From NCBI GenBank assembly GCA_950022655.1, contig OX465584.1:61816841-61880840 (forward strand): a stretch of DNA of 64,000 nt. The letters run 5' to 3'. Position numbers and translations under genes: made by a program. Every line of letters begins with the position of its first letter. Within the stretch, counting starts at the first letter, position 1. Under the pieces are notes generated by a model, which saw only the letters and a list, made by a program, of their open reading frames with translations, searched no databases and had not been told where the DNA came from. Of this stretch, positions 49,893 to 61,150 are shown one piece after another. The DNA is from Alentia gelatinosa. Its lineage: Eukaryota > Annelida > Polychaeta > Phyllodocida > Polynoidae.

Positions 49893-52555
49893 ACCCGGCG
49901 TTTACACTAGACGACTAAATATGTGGCGACTGTAGATCGTCAGCCAATGTTCGTCAGCTGGTGCCCTAACTGGACGTTTACATTAGACTACTAAATACGT
50001 GGCGACTGTAGATCATCAGCCATTAGTCGTCAGGCGGTGCCCTAGCCCTGCGTTTACACTAGACGACTAAATACGTGGCGACTGTAGATCGTCAGCCAAT
50101 AGTCGTCAGGCGGTACCCTAACCTGGCGTTTACACTAGACGACTAAATACGTGGCGACTGTAGATCGTCAGCCAATAGTCGTCAGGCGGTGCCCTAGCCT
50201 GGCGTTTACACTAGACGACTAAATACGTGGCGACTGTAGATCATCAGCCAATAGTCGTCAGGTGGTGCCCTAATCCGGCATTTACACTAGACGACTGAAT
50301 ACAGGGCGACTGTATAGATCCTCAGCCAATAGTCATCAGGTGGTGCTCTAATCCGGCATTTACACTAGACGACTGAATACAGGGCGACTGTATAGATCCT
50401 CAGCCAATAGTTGTCAGGTGGTGCCCTAACCCGGAGTTTACACTAGACAACTAAATATGTTGCAACTGTAGATTGTCAGCCAATAGTCGTCAGGTGGTGC
50501 TCTAACCCAGCGTTTACACTAGACGACTAAACATGTTGCGACTGTAGATTGCCAGCCAATAGTCGTCAGGTGGTGCCCTAATCTGGCGTTTACACTAGAC
50601 GACTAAACATGTTGCGACTGTAGATCGTCAGCCAATAGTCGTCAGGTGGTGCACTAACCCAGCGTTTACACTAGACGACTGAATACAGGGCGACTGTAGA
50701 TCGTCAGCCAATAGTCGTCAGGCGGTGCCCTAACTCGGCGTTTACACTAGACTACTAAATATGTTGCAACTGTAGATTGTCAGCCAATAGTCGTCATGTG
50801 GTGCTCTAACCCAGCGTTTACACTAGACGACTAAACATGTTGCGACTGTAGATTGCCAGCCAATAGGCGTCAAGTGGTGCCCTAACTCTGCGTTTACACT
50901 AGACGACTAAACATGTGGTGACTGTAGATTGTCAGCCAATAGTCATCAGGTGGTGCCCTTACCCAGCATTTACGCTAGACGACTAAACATGTTACGACTG
51001 TAGATTGTCAGGCAATAGTCGTCAGGTGGTGCCCTAACCCGGCATTTACACTAGACGACTAAATATGTGGCGACTGTAGATCGTCAGCCAATAGTCGTCA
51101 GGGGGTGCTCTAACCTGGCGTTTACACTAGACGACTAAATATGTGGCGACTGTAGATCGTCAGCCAATAGTCGTCAGGTGGTGCCCTAACCTGGCGTTTA
51201 CACTAGACGACTATATACATGGCGACTGTAGATCGTCAGCCAATAGTCGTCAGGCGGTGCCCTAGCCTGGCGTTTACACTAGACGACTAAATACGTGGCG
51301 ACTGTAGATCATCAGCCAATAGTCGTCAGGTGGTGCCCTAATCCGGCATTTACACTAGACGACTGAATACAGGGCGACTGTATAGATCCTCAGCCAATAG
51401 TCATCAGGTGGTGCTCTAATCCGGCATTTACACTAGACGACTGAATACAGGGCGACTGTATAGATCCTCAGCCAATAGTTGTCAGGTGGTGCCCTAACCC
51501 GGAGTTTACACTAGACAACTAAATATGTTGCAACTGTAGATTGTCAGCCAATAGTCGTCAGGTGGTGCTCTAACCCAGCGTTTACACTAGACGACTAAAC
51601 ATGTTGCGACTGTAGATTGCCAGCCAATAGTCGTCAGGTGGTGCCCTAATCTGGCGTTTACACTAGACGACTAAACATGTTGCGACTGTAGATCGTCAGC
51701 CAATAGTCGTCAGGTGGTGCACTAACCCAGCGTTTACACTAGACGACTGAATACAGGGCGACTGTAGATCGTCAGCCAATAGTCGTCAGGCGGTGCCCTA
51801 ACTCGGCGTTTACACTAGACTACTAAATATGTTGCAACTGTAGATTGTCAGCCAATAGTCGTCATGTGGTGCTCTAACCCAGCGTTTACACTAGACGACT
51901 AAACATGTTGCGACTGTAGATTGCCAGCCAATAGGCGTCAAGTGGTGCCCTAACTCTGCGTTTACACTAGACGACTAAACATGTGGTGACTGTAGATTGT
52001 CAGCCAATAGTCATCAGGTGGTGCCCTTACCCAGCATTTACGCTAGACGACTAAACATGTTACGACTGTAGATTGTCAGGCAATAGTCGTCAGGTGGTGC
52101 CCTAACCCGGCATTTACACTAGACGACTAAATATGTGGCGACTGTAGATCGTCAGCCAATAGTCGTCAGGGGGTGCTCTAACCTGGCGTTTACACTAGAC
52201 GACTAAATATGTGGCGACTGTAGATCGTCAGCCAATAGTCGTCAGGTGGTGCCCTAACCTGGCGTTTACACTAGACGACTATATACATGGCGACTGTAGA
52301 TCGTCAGCCAATAGTCGTCAGGTGGTGCCCTAACCTGGCGTTTACACTAGACGACTATATACGTGGCGACTGTAGATCGTCAGCCAATAGTCGTCAGGTG
52401 GTGCCCTAACCTGGCGTTTACACTAGACGACTAAATATGTGGCGACTGTATAGATCCTCAGCCAATAGTCGTCAGATGGTGCTCTAACCTGGCGTTTACA
52501 CTAGCCGACTGAATACAGGGCGACTGTATAAATCGTCAGCGAATAGTCGTCAGGC
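49893..52555 (+). repeat. ~77-bp satellite array (about 35 units)
   Basis: Units follow GGCGTTTACACTAGACGAC, ACTGTAGATCGTCAGCC, AATAGTCGTCAGGTGGTG, CCCTAACC. Subtypes with AATACAGGGCGACTGTATAG or AACATGTTGCGAC occur in a fixed order that repeats after 1,068 bp. No ORF of note. Confidence 0.95.
50150..52318 (+). repeat. 1,068-bp higher-order duplication
   Basis: Fourteen units are repeated as a block (anchors 50201 and 51269; 50281 and 51349). Copies look identical by eye until near 51250/52318. Confidence 0.85.
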
Positions 52556-52856
52556 GGTGGCAATGTCCACCGCAAAAGTCTTCAAACTCAGAATTTCCTT
52601 GAGCGTTTACACTGACGACACAGAGTCACCGCCCATCCAGACAACTAATTCAAGGCAGCTTGAAATAGTTGCCAGCGTCAGAGCAGGTTCAATAGTCGTG
52701 AGGTGAAGCTAAATTGCGTAATCAGATGTAATTAGACGATCTGCGGTCGCCACATGCTTGGCGTTTACATCAGACGATTTCTATCATTTTACTGCTTAAA
52801 GTCGTCAGGACGGGCAAAATGCCGGAATCGCCGGCCAGAGTCAAAAATATGTACAA

Positions 52857-53100
52857 GACCCGCTTCCATTGGCCATCGAAAACGGTGTAGATTTTGACTT
52901 CTTCTAAAAGCCCATTACCATTTTGGCGGTTGTTCCTGACTGTAGAATGGTGACGGCCAATAGAAATGGGCTTTCTATATGTAAACGTCAATAATGACTG
53001 GTTTTGTGAAGTTGACATAATATCCCCGCTTTCGAATAGATATTACTATACGTCAACTACTCGTTCACAAAACAAGTCAATATTATGTTTATAAACCACC
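52857..53100. mobile_element. Family K relative and GTCAACTAC hairpin
   Basis: GCTTCCATTGGCCATCGAAAA to GGCCAATAGAAATGGGC is a K-like unit. It is followed by a hairpin ACTGGTTTTGTGAAGTTGAC ... GTCAACTACTCGTTCACAAA enclosing GATATTACTATACG. Confidence 0.7.
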
Positions 53101-53164
53101 ATCAACCATATGTGGAATGTAAGCTGTAGAAAGATGCCGGAATGCATCTCCCAAAACCAGCAAT

Positions 53165-53465
53165 TTATTATTATATACCTATGCGCGAATGTCTCATACT
53201 TACTGGCCAGCTGTACGGATTCCGTTTGTCACAGTATGAAGAACTATGAATTATACTTGCCTCTGTACCACATAACTTGTTGGGATGATGAGATCATGAC
53301 AAATGACAGGGTTTAAAAAAAAAAAATTCTAGGTATATGAATGATAAGGAGCCATAGTGACTATAACTGAATTCCGTCTTGTTTTTTTCCTATATTTAGT
53401 CGGAAATACCTCTAAACAGATTCCATTCAGATACCCTAAGCATGTCTCCATATAATCCTCGTTAT
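53165..53465. mobile_element. Family I fold-back element
   Basis: ATATACCTATGCGCGAATGTC, then GGAGCCATAGTGACTATAAC and AACAGATTCCATTCAG; diverged arms. Confidence 0.65.
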
Positions 53466-53745
53466 TCCTCGTACTGTCCCCATCATCCATCACTTTACTA
53501 CTAATGGCACATGTCGCATCCATTCTCACTTATCCTTATGAAAAAGTCATGAGAATCTATTAGTTATTCATTACTTTGGAAATGGTTATAACTGACCATT
53601 AGCAATGCCGCATCATTGATGGAAAACCAATGCCTTCATACTGATAGGTAGAAGTGATAATCTCATGATCACAGGAACTTAAGATCGCATAGAGGGCGTC
53701 CTTAGAGTGCGTACACAAAAGTTCTCAGAGATTTGCCCTCCGAAC
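53466..53745. other. Stretch without recognised features
   Basis: Nothing recognised. Confidence 0.3.
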
Positions 53746-53952
53746 TTGAATGAGCTAGGCTCGTACATGAATACCATTTTCTGCGACCCAAGGAGACCCA
53801 TGGACGATGTGGATAAACTTTATTCAACACTTATCGTCGACCTTATCGATGGCTAAGACTGTCATGGCGAGCGAACCTAAATTTTATTGAACGATAAACC
53901 TCATACAAGGGGGAAAGGCTTCACGTACGAGTTTAGATGATTCAAGAGACCC
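53746..53952. mobile_element. Family C MITE (diverged)
   Basis: CTAGGCTCGTACATGAATACC, GGAGACCCATGGACGATG and ACGAGTTTAGATGATTCAAG keep the C layout with many changes. Confidence 0.7.
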
Positions 53953-54208
53953 CTGGCCTTAACAACACGTGCCAATGAGAGGATTTTTTTTGTTTTATGT
54001 TTTGTTTTGTTCTTTATCTATACTGAATTCGATCAGATCACATTTCAAGTGCCTGAAAGAACTCCACATGGAGAATGGTCAATAAACTTAAATGTAAAAT
54101 GAATTTTAAAAAATGTACTGGTTTGCGTACGGACTGCGAAATGTCTGAAGATAATGTTCCAGTGTATTGTCCCAGGATATTTTGTAGAGGGTTCTGGTTT
54201 GATAATTC

Positions 54209-54387
54209 AGGGGCCTGTTGAATAACGTATACTGACTAAAGTACAGAGTACAAAGAGATCTTGTACGAGGGTTAAGCTGATCATAGCCGATGGAAGGGTA
54301 TCAATAACTGAAGTAAGTTGACACACATCATCCCTGGATCTCGTCACAGAAAAGGATCTACATGTACGATCCTAGATTACAGGTCCC
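54209..54387. mobile_element. Family C MITE (diverged, inverted interior)
   Basis: GGGGCCTGTTGAATAACG to CGATCCTAGATTACAGGTCCC. Confidence 0.7.
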
Positions 54388-54944
54388 TGAATAATAGTTT
54401 GAAAGGAAATTCATCGTAGAGAATAGGGAAGATATTGTCAATTTAAAAGAGGAATGTGTGACATTACAAATGAAGGTCGAAACTAAATATGCGAAAAAGA
54501 TGAAAAATAAGATAATATAATAACATTTTTCAATATCATTTTTTCCTTGCTTTCTACTCTTTTTTTATAATTTTTTTTTGTTATGATTGTCTTAAATATG
54601 AACAAAATGGGACACACCATTAAATTTTTTTTTTTTAATTTGTTATCATTTTTAAGGATTCTAGTGAATATAAGTGAAAAGGTCATACATTGGGCAGTAA
54701 GATACGATTTCATTTTGCTTCCTGCTTCAACTCTAACATATTGCAACTGGCGGCACTTTCAGAAGCGGAAATAATTCTACCTGAAACGCCTGGGCTTGGT
54801 TTACAATATTGAACTTTAAGTGCTGCATGGAAAGCAGCGGAAGGAAGACAATTCTAAACCACCACCTGGGACCCATATCCGACAGTTAAAACACCTGTAA
54901 TGTAGAATCTCATCATGCTAGCTTGGCAACAATGTACCTATTCC
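54388..54944. other. AT-rich stretch
   Basis: Several T and A runs; an 87-codon minus-strand Lys/Phe/Ile-rich ORF is compositional. No gene. Confidence 0.35.
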
Positions 54945-55655
54945 CATCTACCGACAAAATAATCGGTGAATTTTAGGAAAAAGACAAATTTCCCCTGGAA
55001 AATAATTCCGCCAAATTAGTGGAGATACACTCCTACACTTCTAACAACTATGACAGGACAAAATATTCATCGATTTTTAGGAAGGAATCGTTCTAATATG
55101 CAAATAAGGGGACGCTGGTGCGAGCGCTTAAAATCTGTACAATAGATCGGTGATTTTCTTTGCCTAGTATCATCTGCCGACCAACTTTTGATATTTTTCG
55201 CTGAACTCAGAATTGCAGACTAAATCAGACAGTGTTGAATTGATCTACGACGATTTTGTCCAGAACTGCAGCCCCAAAAGGCCCAAAATCGGAACAAAGA
55301 TTGTATGCTGATTTATTTTTATCATATTTCCATTTGCAGATTTCGGATGACAATTATAATAGATCCATCGTCGGTGGCTGGCAAATTTATCACATGTCCG
55401 AAAGAAACATTAATGCGGATCTTCAACCCGATGACTAAGTGTATACCAATTATGTAGTCACTGAATAATTAGTGGTGACACTAAAGATTTAATTTAGGCG
55501 TATTTAATTGTCAATGACGACTGGAACAGAGCCACCGATTGCTGTAGTGGCAATTCCTGGTGTGTTTTATAGTACTGAATGCATTTTTTGACAGAATCGA
55601 CGACCCGCTACCGATAATGTTGTCGGCAAGTAGAGATAGGCCTACCTTAAACAGG
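54945..55655. mobile_element. Inverted-repeat element with CCGACAA/ATCGGT ends
   Basis: CCTATTCCCATCTACCGACA+AAATAATCGGT at the left resembles the complement of ACCGATAATGTTGTCGGCA+AGTAGAGATAGG at the right. A ~0.7-kb interior without a transposase. Confidence 0.55.
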
Positions 55656-56224
55656 CAGGAAATGAGATTCTCCAGTGTTCAGTGGATATAAATAATGAGG
55701 TTTAATACGGATTATTCTCACATCATATCTCGGTGACTCATATACATTTTGAAAAAAATACTTCTCCCTGTATAGCCCCTCTTTTTTGTGTTATCCCCCT
55801 CATAAGGAAGACACTAATGGATTCAGGCAGGAAATAATTGCATAGGCGAGAGGTGTCCAAATGATTTAAAAGCTTTGTTAATTGTTGCTCGTAGAATTCG
55901 CCAGTGAAACATCAGATTGATTTGAGTTCACCTCGGGATGCATTCATCTGTGGTTAATGTGTGTTGATTAAGAACATAATGATGGGAAGGGAAAAAAAGC
56001 TTCACCCGAAGAGATGTTATTTTAGTTGTATTCAATATAGAATTGATAGAATTGTGAAGTGTAACTATAGAAAGGCTATGATGAGAATAATCCCAAGCTT
56101 TATCCTACCCCTGATAAAAAAACTCTATAGGCTTAACATTGGGTCACTGTATTCGGTCTGGAGTTCAGAAAAAATGAAAAATATCGCTCTAGTGGGATAC
56201 ACTTGACAAATGACGTTATTTGTT
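55656..56224. other. Stretch without recognised gene
   Basis: TATCCTACCCCTGATAAAAA near 56102 is an R-like start; the 81-codon ORF at 55961-56206 has no recognised domain. Confidence 0.35.
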
Positions 56225-56410
56225 AATGTAGAAGTAATTTAGACGGGCGGGGTAGGATAAATTCTAAACCAAACTTGAGTTAGTCATGTTGTTGTTCATC
56301 GCACTACGGCAAGATCGCGTATTACTGCTCTTGGCTTCGCCTCGCGCAGTAATACGCGATCTTGCCATCGTGCGATAAACAACAACATGACTTACTCTTG
56401 TTTGGTTTCT
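56225..56410. repeat. Hairpin element (CGCGTATTACTGC arms)
   Basis: ACGGCAAGATCGCGTATTAC+TGC is mirrored by GCAGTAATACGCGATCTTGCC, with outer arms TTAGTCATGTTGTTGTTCAT / ATAAACAACAACATGAC. The loop is TCTTGGCTTCGCCTCGC. The flank GATAAATTCTAAACCAAAC recurs at 11.27 kb. Confidence 0.88.
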
Positions 56411-56727
56411 CCATAGTATTAAATTAAAACTGTTTCAGGGAGACTGGATTCCGGAGTTTATAGTATATATTTTTTACCAATAATGTAGCAGAGGTTGGTA
56501 TGTGTGTAGCACACTGGCATAGGTACCAGATTAAACTGGTTACTACATAGATACTCTGATGTCAGATGAACAAAAGTCATTAGATTGTCCCAACTTTGTT
56601 CTGAACTATTGAGTAGGGTTATATACATTTGCTACATTCATATATGACATGTGTTGAAAAAAAAGTTTTTCTGCAAGGAAACTAGGACAGCGACGTTAAG
56701 TTTATAGCATTGACATTTGTAGTATAA
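56411..56727. other. Stretch without recognised features
   Basis: Nothing recognised. Confidence 0.3.
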
Positions 56728-57140
56728 AGGGGGGTGTCCACCAACCACGACAAGGCTATGACAAGCGCTGACAAGAAAGTTCCAATTGGCTCTTGTTGCA
56801 GAAGGGGGGCTTTACGACAGCGATGTCGGTGCGTGTCGGAAGGTGCACGCTCCACCAAAATTTCCTATTGAAGACCTCTGTGACACGCTCCCAACAAGCC
56901 TGGACACTCCATGACAAGGGTCCAGTCGTGGGAAAAATTGAACATGTTCAATTTTGTTGTAGCCTTGTTGGAAGGCTCCCGACAAGCCTCCAATTGTGGC
57001 CTTGTCATGGCCTTGTCATAGACTCTTGTTGGGAACTTGGGTCCACCAACCAAGACAAGGCCTCGAATCATAGGCCAATCGTGGACTTTGTCAGGAAGCC
57101 ATTGTCGTAGCCTTGTCGTGGTTGGTGGACGCCCCCCCCT
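56728..57140. mobile_element. Family E MITE (complete copy)
   Basis: GGGGGGTGTCCACCAACCACG to CGTGGTTGGTGGACGCCCCC, with the core AAATTGAACATGTTCAATTT (about 56935-56954) and an internal terminal-like block GGGTCCACCAACCAAGAC. The best reference for E. Confidence 0.88.
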
Positions 57141-57367
57141 TTACACACCTACTATACTTTGTGGAATTTGTATGTTTTACTATGTGAAAACCAACTTTGT
57201 GAGTTTCTATTATCTAGTATTATGTTTTAGTTCTCATAGTGGGCCCAATTTGATATATGTTTTCAACAACTCTTAGAGATCATCATATTTAACTTCTATG
57301 AAAATGCAGAAAAACTGAATTTTGCATTATGAATAAGCCGAATAATACATTGAACTAACTAGATTTA
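57141..57367. other. Stretch without recognised features
   Basis: Nothing recognised. Confidence 0.3.
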
Positions 57368-57735
57368 CATACCGCTGCTGGGGGGTGCATTAAAAATAAG
57401 TTATGTGTCGAGGTTGACCTTTTCGTCCTGCTCTCATGTTTTCGTCCCGCTCTGACGTTTTCGTCCCACTCTGATCACTTGATACAATACAGCAGCGGGA
57501 CGAAACAATAGTTGTTGTGGTTACTCTATAAAGGTGGCCATTTGCTTTTGAAGTGTTTCAGGTAAAGAATTAAGCATTTTTATTGATATTTGAAGGTATA
57601 TAGGAATAGGGAAACCAAGTACCGGTAAGCAAAAGTCAAAGTTACTCGGTAAGGCTAGGACAAATTACTGCCCGTGGCTGACGCCTTGGGCAGTAATTTT
57701 TCCAAGCCTTACCTCGTAACTTTGAACTTTTGCTC
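57368..57735 (-). mobile_element. Family J element, opposite orientation
   Basis: Reverse-complement copy of 9.59-9.96 kb: three ACGTTTTCGTCCCGCTC-type repeats, CCTTCAAATATCAATAAAAA in inverse, and the hairpin AGTTACTCGGTAAGGC ... GCCTTACCTCGTAACT. Confidence 0.88.
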
Positions 57736-58526
57736 ACTGGAACATAGTTTCTCTCTAATATGCCTTTTAAGCCATGTCATTGAACAGACCTCTTATTTGC
57801 TCCTATATTCACAGTAGCGCGCCACTTTTGGCCCCTTACATTCCCACCTATACGTATAAAAACTGAAGTATGATGCATCATGATAGACCATAGTGAATAA
57901 TTCACATCTATTTAAGCTTTGGAGGGTATTGTAAACCGATAACATGAAGTGGATGTGCCCGCTCACAGCATTTCCGTTTTCCGACTGATGTTATCTGAAA
58001 ATGACGTTTTATATTAACGACAATAAACTTCCATAAATCCTTCCCCAGTGGTTGTTTTATCATCACCCCCTCCAAATGGATATTACGCTGTTATATCAGT
58101 CCCATCATCCTAGGTTTTTATTTTCTCGCTCATTGACTCGCATAGATGGAGCTTCAATTAATCATCACCCCATTAAAAAAATACAACCGAAAATTGCTTC
58201 TGATATTCCTGTCATTTGCGTCATGAGTCGACCAACACCAAGCCTTGATCTTCCCTGTGTAAGGCGCATTAAAACTTCATATGTTCTCATGAGAGCACCA
58301 CAGCTGTATTATCAAGTTTCCCAAAGCCGAGACTTATAGCAGAATCATGTAAGCGCCGGTGAAAGTGCCGAGACCAGAGATTAGATGTCGTTAGCGTTAC
58401 ATCGTCAAGATGGCGTTTTTCATCTATTATCGCTCAACTTCCTCTTCTTTTTGATTTTACATTTTACCATCGTCTAGTTCTTAATAGAAGCAAGCGTGAT
58501 TATATCCTGGTTCCATACAGTGATTA
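57736..58526. other. Stretch without recognised gene
   Basis: A 95-codon ORF (58052-58339) has no recognisable domain or splice context. Confidence 0.35.
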
Positions 58527-59590
58527 TTAGTTTTTTTGGGGTGTTTTTTTTTAGAATAGCAGTATTTATTGATATCAAGAAGATTCAATTACAAAGAGAT
58601 ATCTATAATATCGTTTCTCCAAAGTGTTAAAGGAAAAACAGCTAATAACAACTACCACATACCAGTTCAAACAATAAAGAGTAACATAATGATGAAGTAA
58701 TTGCTGCTTATTTAAAATGGACACTTAAAAACTTCACCAGACAAAATATGATCATGGGTGCTACAGTACTACTTTATTTCATGTATTTATAGGCAGTATT
58801 TTACATCTTCAGTGTGGCTATAACAGATTCAGAGGTATTTATCTTAAGGATACCCAATAGGACAGACACAGGGGGGGGGGGGGGAGACAAGACATACGGT
58901 AGATAATAGGCGATAAGTCTAACAGTGATAATTGTTAATCGAGAATCCGTAATATATACCTATTGATCATAGTATCTACAATGAAGGCAATTGGATTTGT
59001 TGTTTGTAGCAATATTTATTGTTCTTGAAAAAAGAATGCGATCGGGCTGATTGTCTTCGTCAAAAGTCTTGATAAACATAGTTCAAAAGGTATACACCGA
59101 TGAAACATACTGTGGTATTTCAACTGTTGCTCTCTTTTTCAATGTTTTTTTTTATATCATATAGGAAGAAGATTCAGTTCATTTTCTTGGTATCCATCGA
59201 GCTTTCAATTCTGAGTTTCCAACCTACTAAGTCCTTTCCATTTTACAGCACTTGTATATTTTGAAAGAAATCGTATCTTACTATTTTAGTAACATGCGTA
59301 GTTTATCTTTCTTGTCCACACACTAAAACTCATAGATTTCTTTCACAAATATAAAGGATTTTATCTCTCTCTTTTAGTCCACTGGTATTAAATAAACAAA
59401 GAGAAATAACCTGAAGAAAATATCGCATGAATCGAGATACCTAGATAATTGAATATTCAAATGAGCGAAATCCAATTACTAATGAATTATCTCTTAATAA
59501 GTTTTAATTTAATGCAATCCCTTAGAAATTTTTATATCTTCTTATCTAGGACATATTACGTATATATATTCATGAAATAAACTCAGCACA
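58527..59590 (-). mobile_element. Possible retroelement 3' region (minus strand)
   Basis: A T-rich tract and AGTATTTATTGATATC give minus-strand CAATAAATACT before an A-rich tail. About 1 kb of AT-rich sequence follows without coding remains; a poly-G run is at 58872-58884. Extent uncertain. Confidence 0.35.
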
Positions 59591-60160
59591 AACTATCCCA
59601 GAGTCACATCACTCCAATCCTCGCTAACTCTACCTCACCACTACATCCCTGATCAAAATGAATCAGTCCCTTAGAAACCACTGCTATTAGCGTGTCGCAA
59701 TGCTCCAACCCAATCCAGGAGCCGCTAACAAGTTGGGACAGTCCAGTTTGTATCGCATTAGGACACCGGCTACTTTTTACTCCACTCCATCACTGCAGTT
59801 CGTTAGTGCTTGGTGTGTTCGCTAATAGAAACGTTGGACTGGGGCCCTTGCCATGCTCATCAGGTCTACCCCGAGTTGGTCAAGGGGATACGACAGGAGG
59901 GACCGTTAGCCGGCACGCTAACCTGATCATCAAGGCTCCAGCCGCACCTTAATTAGCACAGCCTAATTGAGTAGAGGCTCTGGCCCCTGTCCTCCCACTT
60001 TTGCCCCGCGAGCCCCTCGGTGCGGTCAGGTAAACGCTGTAGCGAGATGGTAGGACGCGCCACGACCTATCGTGTCCCCGCCTGTACTTAGTCACTACTG
60101 GTGGGAGATGGACTTAATCTCTATTAGCCCATCGCCCATTATCAGGTGGTGATCTTGTAG
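59591..60160. other. Moderate-GC unique stretch
   Basis: An 86-codon ORF (59692-59952) lacks a recognisable domain and starts with a non-ATG codon. Could be part of the L repeat or a degraded gene; undecided. Confidence 0.3.
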
Positions 60161-60324
60161 GCGCAGACATCACGGGTGAATCGGAGGTTGATTGCTTAAT
60201 GTACAGACGGGTGGCGGTGGTTGATGGAATTGCTGTTCTTAATGTGATTGGCTGAACACTTTACATATGCCCACGCACATCGTCTTGATAATAGATTACT
60301 GCTGCTCCCTATACTCTATATAGC

Positions 60325-60528
60325 ATGGCATCTGGTGAAGTAAACTGTCAGGCAGAAATGGTTGATCTTTCAAACTCTTTCCTTGCTAGATCCACCGCAC
60401 ATTCAGATAAATGCCGCAGTGAACTCCTTGATGTGCCTCATCCTTTAACATATATCTATGTATATACACTTAGTTGCTCCCTTTATCTTACCCCTTATAT
60501 AAATCTCCACAGACTTAACAGGGTGTGA
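60325..60528 (+). CDS. Weak ORF of unknown function
   Basis: A 67-codon ATG frame, MASGEVNCQAEMVDLSNSFL..., is hydrophilic for about 45 residues and then AT-driven. It falls in sequence absent from the other L copy. A TATATAG lies 10 bp upstream. No family recognised; may be a chance ORF. Confidence 0.15.
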   Translation: MASGEVNCQAEMVDLSNSFLARSTAHSDKCRSELLDVPHPLTYIYVYTLSCSLYLTPYINLHRLNRV

Positions 60529-60544
60529 CTCTATGCCATGGTTA

Positions 60545-60788
60545 TATTTTTATCCTACCCCTAATAAAAATCGCCATAGGCTTAACATGGGATTTGTTTA
60601 TGTCACAGGTAGTGACATAAAGTGTTGTTTATGCCACTACTTTCTGATACTGAAAAAATATGGAAACGGGGTAGGATAAAAATCTAGACGCCACTCGTTT
60701 GAGTTTGAGCTTATTTATGCCACTCATTTTGTTGGCTCCGTAATTTCACGAGTCGAAGACTCGTGAAATTACGGAGCCAACAAAATGT
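60545..60788. mobile_element. Family R element with perfect palindrome
   Basis: TATCCTACCCCTAATAAAAA through a palindrome with perfect 30-bp arms (60725-60754, 60758-60787) and a 3-base GAA centre. Matches the 11.7-11.97 kb copy, whose palindrome is decayed. Confidence 0.92.
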
Positions 60789-61150
60789 TAGAGTGCTCAC
60801 ATACACTTTCGGCATGCTGAGAAAAAACTATATCTTCACTATCTGTGTGCTATTCGCTGTGCTATTGGATAAGGAGCAGGGTGCCAGTGTCTGAGGGTCA
60901 TAGAGGCATGCCCAGCTGACCATGACCAATCACTCAAGACAGAAATACCTCATTGACCTACTGGTGTTTGATATGTTTGGATCCTAGACTCAGGCAGAAT
61001 TGTCAAGTTGACTGGGTGCAAGTGGGTTACAGAGAACGATCCATACACTGAATGTAACCCCAACCTTTCAGTTGTTATTCATTTATAATTGCCGGCTCAA
61101 TCATCAATGATGGACATTCTATTTGCTCCTAGTTTATACTATTCTTGATC

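Larger units (their letters stand above)
49888..52795. mobile_element. Family B MITE with a satellite expanded from its end
   Basis: It begins TTACCCGGCGTTTACACTAG, carries the tandem array, then after the last unit continues GGTGGCAATGTCCACCGCAA and TTGAGCGTTTACACTGACG, matching the complement of the intact B copy just inside its right end. The far end is reached near GCTTGGCGTTTACATCAGACG. Confidence 0.85.
60163..61150 (+). mobile_element. Family L repeat, interrupted
   Basis: GACATCACGGGTGAATCGG ... TTGATGGAATTGCTGTTC and, after a gap, GAGTGCTCACATACACTTTC through TCTATTTGCTCCTAG follow the same order as the complement of 63.97-63.42 kb. The gap (about 60290-60788) contains a small ORF and an R element. 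Superfamily unknown. Confidence 0.75.

Noticed and set aside
49893..52555. CRISPR array
   Set aside because: The ~77-bp units are contiguous repeats without unique spacers, in a eukaryotic context, and derive from a MITE end.
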